NCBI GenBank assembly: GCA_001577215.1
Contig: LSCC01000008.1
Span: 1 to 9,305 of the forward strand
Origin: Fidelibacterota bacterium TCS52
GTDB lineage: Bacteria > Fidelibacterota > Fidelibacteria > Fidelibacterales > Fidelibacteraceae
Length of the DNA stretch: 9,305 bases
Direction of reading: 5' to 3'
The notes beneath the pieces are model-generated. The model was not told the origin of the DNA. It did no database searches and saw only the letters and a program-made list of their open reading frames with translations. Below, piece after piece: positions 5,862 to 9,305 of the stretch. Every line of letters begins with the position of its first letter. The first letter of the stretch is position 1. A program made the translations under genes and the position numbers.

Positions 5862-6857
5862 ATGAAAAAATTAATGTTTTACTCATTAATTACAATTTTC
5901 ACAATGATTTCAGTAAACATTGTGAATGCAAAACCGAACAATAAAGAGAAATTTGCTCATACATTTTCAATTGTTGCAAGAGATAAAATTACTGGTGAAA
6001 TGGCAGTCGGAGTCCAAAGTCACTGGTTTTCAGTTGGAACAATAGTGTCGTGGGGGAAATCCGGTATTGGTGTTGTAGCAACTCAGTCTTTTGTGAATCC
6101 TGCTTATGGACCGGATGGAATTAAACTAATGGAAGAAGGCAAAAGTGCAGTTGAAGCACTTGATAAATTAGTTACTAAAGATGACGGAAAGGATTTTAGA
6201 CAAGTTGCAATGTTAGATGTTAATGGCGATGTTTCGGCTTTTACAGGAAAAAAATGTATAGAATCTGCTAATCATATAATTGGTGACAACTATTCTGTTC
6301 AAGCGAATATGATGTTAAATGATAAAGTTGTTCCGGCAATGTCAAAAACTTTTGAAGAGAATAGTGATTTAAAACTTGCCGAACGAGTTTTGAAGGTTTT
6401 GCAAGTAGCTCAAGCAACCGGAGGAGATATTCGTGGAAGACAATCAGCTGCATTAATAGTTGTAAATTCAAAAAGTGTAGAGCATTCTTGGGAAGATAAA
6501 AAAATTGATTTGAGGGTTGATGATCATAAAAATCCAATAGTTGAAATCGAGCGGCTTTTGAAAATACACCAAGCTTATGAATATATGAATAATGGTGATG
6601 TTGCAGTTGAAAATGGTAATATGAAGTTAGCTCTTGAAGAATATGGATCTGCGGAAGAATTGATGCCAAATAATTTAGAAATGAAATTTTGGAAAGCAAT
6701 TGCGCTTGCAAATAATAAACAAATTGAAGAAGCAATTCCATTATTTGAAATTGTATTCAATGAAGATGAAAATTGGAGAGAATTAACGAAACGACTTCCG
6801 AAATCAGGTTTACTTGAAGTTACAGAAAGTGATTTGAAAAAGATCCTTGGTTTGTAA
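5862..6857 (+). CDS. Secreted DUF1028 (Ntn-hydrolase-like) protein
   Basis: This 331-residue protein begins with a Sec signal peptide (hydrophobic residues 5-21, likely cleavage after VNA at 21-23). The DUF1028 domain then runs from about 33 to 235. Family hallmarks are HTFSIVARDKITGEMAVGVQ at 33-52, the HWFSVG block at 54-59, GIGVVATQSFVNPAYGPDG at 68-86, FTGKKC at 127-132, GGDIRGRQSAALIVV at 187-201 and DLRVDDHKNP at 216-225. COG-level annotation places this family near the Ntn-hydrolase fold, but no reaction is established to my knowledge. The C-terminal part (about 236-310) looks like TPR-type helical repeats (AYEYMNNGDVAVENGNMKLA, ALANNKQIEEAIPLFEIVF), as seen in other exported members. 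The predicted location is periplasmic or extracellular. A weak hairpin follows the stop, so it is probably a separate transcript from the lipid A genes. Confidence 0.88.
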   Translation: MKKLMFYSLITIFTMISVNIVNAKPNNKEKFAHTFSIVARDKITGEMAVGVQSHWFSVGTIVSWGKSGIGVVATQSFVNPAYGPDGIKLMEEGKSAVEALDKLVTKDDGKDFRQVAMLDVNGDVSAFTGKKCIESANHIIGDNYSVQANMMLNDKVVPAMSKTFEENSDLKLAERVLKVLQVAQATGGDIRGRQSAALIVVNSKSVEHSWEDKKIDLRVDDHKNPIVEIERLLKIHQAYEYMNNGDVAVENGNMKLALEEYGSAEELMPNNLEMKFWKAIALANNKQIEEAIPLFEIVFNEDENWRELTKRLPKSGLLEVTESDLKKILGL

Positions 6858-6860
6858 TGT

Positions 6861-6884
6861 TTCATTGAATTAAGTGAAGTTTTT
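6861..6884 (+). terminator. Weak intrinsic terminator candidate after DUF1028 gene
   Basis: TTCATT (6861-6866) can pair with AGTGAA (6873-6878), with one G-U pair, around a six-base loop. A run of five T follows at 6880-6884. It begins three bases after the stop codon. The stem is short and AT-rich, so its strength is doubtful, but position and layout fit termination before the lipid A genes. Confidence 0.4.
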
Positions 6885-6938
6885 AAAAAGTGTAAAATTC
6901 AAATTGGTTTTTTAGAAAATAAGTTGTAAATTACTCTT

Positions 6939-7934
6939 ATGAAAAAAAATAAGAATAAAATTAAAGTTGGTCTTTTTGGTGTCGGCAAATTCGGAAAATA
7001 CCATTTACAAAATTTGTTGAAAATTCCGGAAGTTGAAATTGTAGGATTTTGTGACATTGCTCCGGAAGTGCAAAAATTAATTTCCGAAAAATATAACATT
7101 AAATATTATTCACAGAGTGAATTAATTGATTTGGTTGATGTTGTAGATGTTGTTGTTCCTACAATATCCCACTTTGATATTGCTAAAGAAGCTCTGCTAA
7201 ATGGAAAACATGTTTTTATTGAAAAGCCGGTAACTCAAACAGTTGATCAGATCAGAGAATTGAATAATTTAGCCGATAAAAATAATTTAAAAATATCTGT
7301 TGGTCATATTGAAAGATTTAATCCTATTTTTGTAAAAACAAAAGAGAAATATGATTTAAAACCGTCTTTTATAGAAATTCATCGTGTTGGAAAATTCAAT
7401 CCCTTGCGAGGTATAGATGTGCCGGTAATAATGGAATTAATGATTCATGATCTAGATTTGTTACTCTTTACAATTGATGCTGAAATTACTAACATTTCCG
7501 CGTCAGGCACAAAGGTGTTATCAAGCGAGTGCGATATTGTGAATGCCAGGATCGAGTTCGCCAACGGAACTGTTGCCAATATTACATCAAGCAGGATATC
7601 TTATAAAAAAATGCGAAAGGTTAGAATATTTCAAAAGAATTTGTATATATCAATGGATTTTCTAAACAATAAAGCGGATGTTTATTTTTTACTTAAAGAA
7701 GATAATAATCAGAAAAATTTTAATTCAAAAATATTATCTAAAATTCCAAAAGATTTTTCAAAAATAATTAATTATGATAAAATTGAACCCCAAAAATATA
7801 ATGCGTTGAAGATGGAATTAAGCGAATTTATCAAATCAATAATAAATGACACAACCCCAATGGTAACAGGAGAAGATGGATACAAGGCATTAAAACTTGC
7901 AAGCGAGATTCAGGAATCTATAAACCAACAATAA
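6939..7934 (+). CDS. Gfo/Idh/MocA-family oxidoreductase, possibly GnnA-like
   Basis: This 331-residue NAD(P)-dependent sugar oxidoreductase has an N-terminal Rossmann domain: GLFGVGKFGKYH at 11-22, an acidic D39 after beta-2 (FCDIAP) suggesting NAD(H), and the family signature EKP at 95-97 with Lys96 in the catalytic position. A C-terminal alpha/beta substrate domain follows, with VGHIERFNP at 121-129 and ELMIHDLDLLL at 166-176 carrying the usual His170/Asp171/Asp173 region. It overlaps lpxB by one base, so the two are very likely co-translated. Known precedent: GnnA, lying beside lpxB in Acidithiobacillus, oxidises C3 of UDP-GlcNAc so that GnnB can install a 3-amino group for amide-linked lipid A. 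That makes GnnA the leading hypothesis, but gnnB and lpxA are not in view. It has an ATG start with no clear Shine-Dalgarno sequence. Confidence 0.9.
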   Translation: MKKNKNKIKVGLFGVGKFGKYHLQNLLKIPEVEIVGFCDIAPEVQKLISEKYNIKYYSQSELIDLVDVVDVVVPTISHFDIAKEALLNGKHVFIEKPVTQTVDQIRELNNLADKNNLKISVGHIERFNPIFVKTKEKYDLKPSFIEIHRVGKFNPLRGIDVPVIMELMIHDLDLLLFTIDAEITNISASGTKVLSSECDIVNARIEFANGTVANITSSRISYKKMRKVRIFQKNLYISMDFLNNKADVYFLLKEDNNQKNFNSKILSKIPKDFSKIINYDKIEPQKYNALKMELSEFIKSIINDTTPMVTGEDGYKALKLASEIQESINQQ

Positions 7935-9091
7935 TGATAAAAAAATTAAATTTAAAATCTATTTGTGTAATTGCAGGTGATCATTCGGCAGATGAGCCGG
8001 GCGCAAATATTGTAAATAATTTTAAATATTTATATCCAGATATAAATATATTCGGTATTGGTGGGGAAAAGATGCAGAGCCAAGGGATGAAATTACTTTA
8101 CCATAGTAATGAAACCACTTTTATGGGATTTTTTGAAATATTAAAACATTTACCATTTATTAAAAAGATGTTTAAAAATGTAATATCAGCAATAAAAAAT
8201 ACAAAACCGGATGCAATTATTCTTATTGATTATCCCGGATTTAATTTAAAATTAGCAAAAAAACTGAAGAAAATGAACATTCTTGTTTTTTATTATATTG
8301 CACCTCAAACCTGGGCTTGGAAAGAAGGCAGAGTAAAACAAATACGTAAATATGTTGATCATTTATTTGTAATATATCCTTTTGAGAAAAATTATTTTGC
8401 TCAATATAAAATACCTGTAACCTATGTAGGGAATCCATTAGCGCATACTATAATGAATAAATCATTTTCTTTTACCCCGTTAAAAAAATTAGAATTAAAT
8501 AAAGATCTACCGATAATATCTTTTCTACCAGGTAGTCGAGAACAGGAAATTGAAAACCATTTGCCTGTAATTTTTGATACAATAAAAATTTTACATAAAA
8601 AATTTCCTCATTGGCAATTTGTAATTTCTAAATCTAAGAATATCTCTCAAGAAATTTGGGATAAATATTATATAGAATCTGACTGTTGTGTATATAAAGG
8701 CGATATTAATTATTTGTTGGCACATTCATCAGCAATTGCGGTTGCTTCAGGGACAGCAAGCTTGCAAGCGGCATTGCATAAAAAACCAATGGTGATTTTC
8801 TATAAAACATCTTTTGTTACTTATTTTCTTGCTCGATTAGTAACTAAAATACGCTATATCGGGATGATAAATATTTTAAATGGTAATCAATTGGTTCCGG
8901 AATTAATTCAAAATAAATTTAATGTAGCTGAACTTTCAACAGAAATCCAAAAAGAGGTTTTAACTTTCAATCACAAAACCATTAAACAGGCGAAAATAGA
9001 AAAGACAGTTGATAATTTAATGGTTGAAAATTCGACGAAAAAAATGATAGGAAGCATGTTAGAACTTATTTATAAAAATAAGAATAAATAG
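7934..9091 (+). CDS. lpxB: Lipid A disaccharide synthase LpxB
   Basis: LpxB is a GT19 glycosyltransferase at the inner face of the inner membrane. It joins UDP-2,3-diacylglucosamine to lipid X, giving the tetra-acyl disaccharide 1-phosphate of lipid A. The 385-residue length matches E. coli (382). Conserved blocks in order are IAGDHSADEPGANIV at 13-27, IDYPGFNLKLAKKLK at 98-112 with Asp99 at the expected catalytic position, IAPQTWAWKEGRVKQIRKY at 122-140, VGNPLAHTI at 165-173, FLPGSREQEIENHLPVI at 197-213, ASGTASLQAALHKKPMVIFY at 271-290, and GMINILNGNQLVPELIQ at 310-326. The first block differs from the common AGExSGD form (Asp for Glu16, Ala for Gly19). The ATG overlaps the stop of the preceding oxidoreductase (TAATG), and lpxK follows after two bases. 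Confidence 0.97.
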   Translation: MIKKLNLKSICVIAGDHSADEPGANIVNNFKYLYPDINIFGIGGEKMQSQGMKLLYHSNETTFMGFFEILKHLPFIKKMFKNVISAIKNTKPDAIILIDYPGFNLKLAKKLKKMNILVFYYIAPQTWAWKEGRVKQIRKYVDHLFVIYPFEKNYFAQYKIPVTYVGNPLAHTIMNKSFSFTPLKKLELNKDLPIISFLPGSREQEIENHLPVIFDTIKILHKKFPHWQFVISKSKNISQEIWDKYYIESDCCVYKGDINYLLAHSSAIAVASGTASLQAALHKKPMVIFYKTSFVTYFLARLVTKIRYIGMINILNGNQLVPELIQNKFNVAELSTEIQKEVLTFNHKTIKQAKIEKTVDNLMVENSTKKMIGSMLELIYKNKNK

Positions 9092-9093
9092 CA

Positions 9094-9305
9094 TTGAAAA
9101 TATTTAATTTTTTATTTGATGTAATAATCAAATTACGGCATAAATTATACAATATCAATTTTTTTAGATCCCAAAAAGTAGATACGCCCGTTATTTCTAT
9201 TGGCAGCATCACAATCGGAGGAGCGGGAAAAACTCCTCTGACAATTGCAATTGCTAAAATGTTAATTAATATGGATAATAAGGTAGCAATATTAAGCAGA
9301 GGGTA
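9094..9305 (+). CDS. lpxK: Tetraacyldisaccharide 4'-kinase LpxK, 5' part
   Basis: The first 70 codons of lpxK are present; the rest lies beyond the window. LpxK phosphorylates the 4' position of the lipid A disaccharide, using ATP at the inner membrane. The frame gives MKIFNFLFDVIIKLRHKLYN, a membrane-associating N-terminus, and then PVISIGSITIGGAGKTPLTI at 32-51. This contains the LpxK P-loop, with GGAGKTP in place of the common GGTGKTP. KVAILSRGY follows at 63-71, matching the conserved ILSRGYG block just at the edge. A TTG start at 9094 is called because an in-frame TAA at 9085-9087 blocks extension and the first in-frame ATG lies after the P-loop. No strong Shine-Dalgarno sequence is visible; translation probably couples to lpxB, whose stop ends two bases upstream. 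Confidence 0.9.
   Translation, partial: MKIFNFLFDVIIKLRHKLYNINFFRSQKVDTPVISIGSITIGGAGKTPLTIAIAKMLINMDNKVAILSRG

Noticed and set aside
6268..6741. 157-residue open frame on the minus strand inside the DUF1028 gene
   Set aside because: It is fully antisense to a well-supported gene, its sequence is Leu/His/Gln-rich as expected from a shadow frame, and it has no domain or start signal of its own.

Overview
The window is strongly AT-rich DNA from a Gram-negative bacterium. It holds nine complete protein-coding genes and the start of a tenth. The evidence for an outer membrane is an lpxB-lpxK gene pair for lipid A synthesis, a PorQ/PorV-like outer-membrane beta-barrel protein, and a lipoprotein with a lipobox. 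The PorQ-like barrel, the AT-richness and the repeat-laden spacers suggest the FCB superphylum (Bacteroidota, Cloacimonadota, Marinimicrobia or a relative). That placement is an inference; no rRNA or other decisive marker is present.

Layout. (1) Left edge: a few bases of intergenic repeat debris, then a minus-strand short-chain dehydrogenase/reductase. (2) A 140 bp divergent spacer leads into a plus-strand run: rsmI (16S rRNA 2'-O-ribose methylation), upp (uracil salvage) and an unrecognised lipoprotein. (3) A gene-free stretch of about 455 bp (3268-3722) between convergent genes holds short tandem repeats, a long AT-rich hairpin, a REP-like hairpin followed by a T-run, and copies of words also found at the left edge. 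(4) A minus-strand pair follows: a membrane-anchored MA-like (HEMVH) metallopeptidase, then the PorQ/PorV-like barrel. Both use non-ATG starts. (5) A second divergent spacer leads to a secreted DUF1028 (Ntn-hydrolase-like) protein on the plus strand, followed by a weak terminator candidate. (6) The right end is a tightly packed lipid A cluster: a Gfo/Idh/MocA oxidoreductase, lpxB (1 bp overlap) and the 5' part of lpxK (2 bp gap, TTG start).

How the genes work together. The right-end cluster is the clearest functional unit. LpxB makes the lipid A disaccharide and LpxK phosphorylates it. A Gfo/Idh/MocA oxidoreductase coupled to lpxB recalls GnnA, which with the aminotransferase GnnB makes a 3-amino-GlcNAc nucleotide for amide-linked lipid A. 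No gnnB is visible here, so this is a testable hypothesis only. The peptidase/barrel pair may act together at the cell envelope. The other genes are housekeeping. I see no defence system, CRISPR array, transposase, tRNA or rRNA. The most unusual material is the repeat mosaic at 3268-3722 and the possible GnnA-like gene; I do not see firm evidence for a wholly new system.
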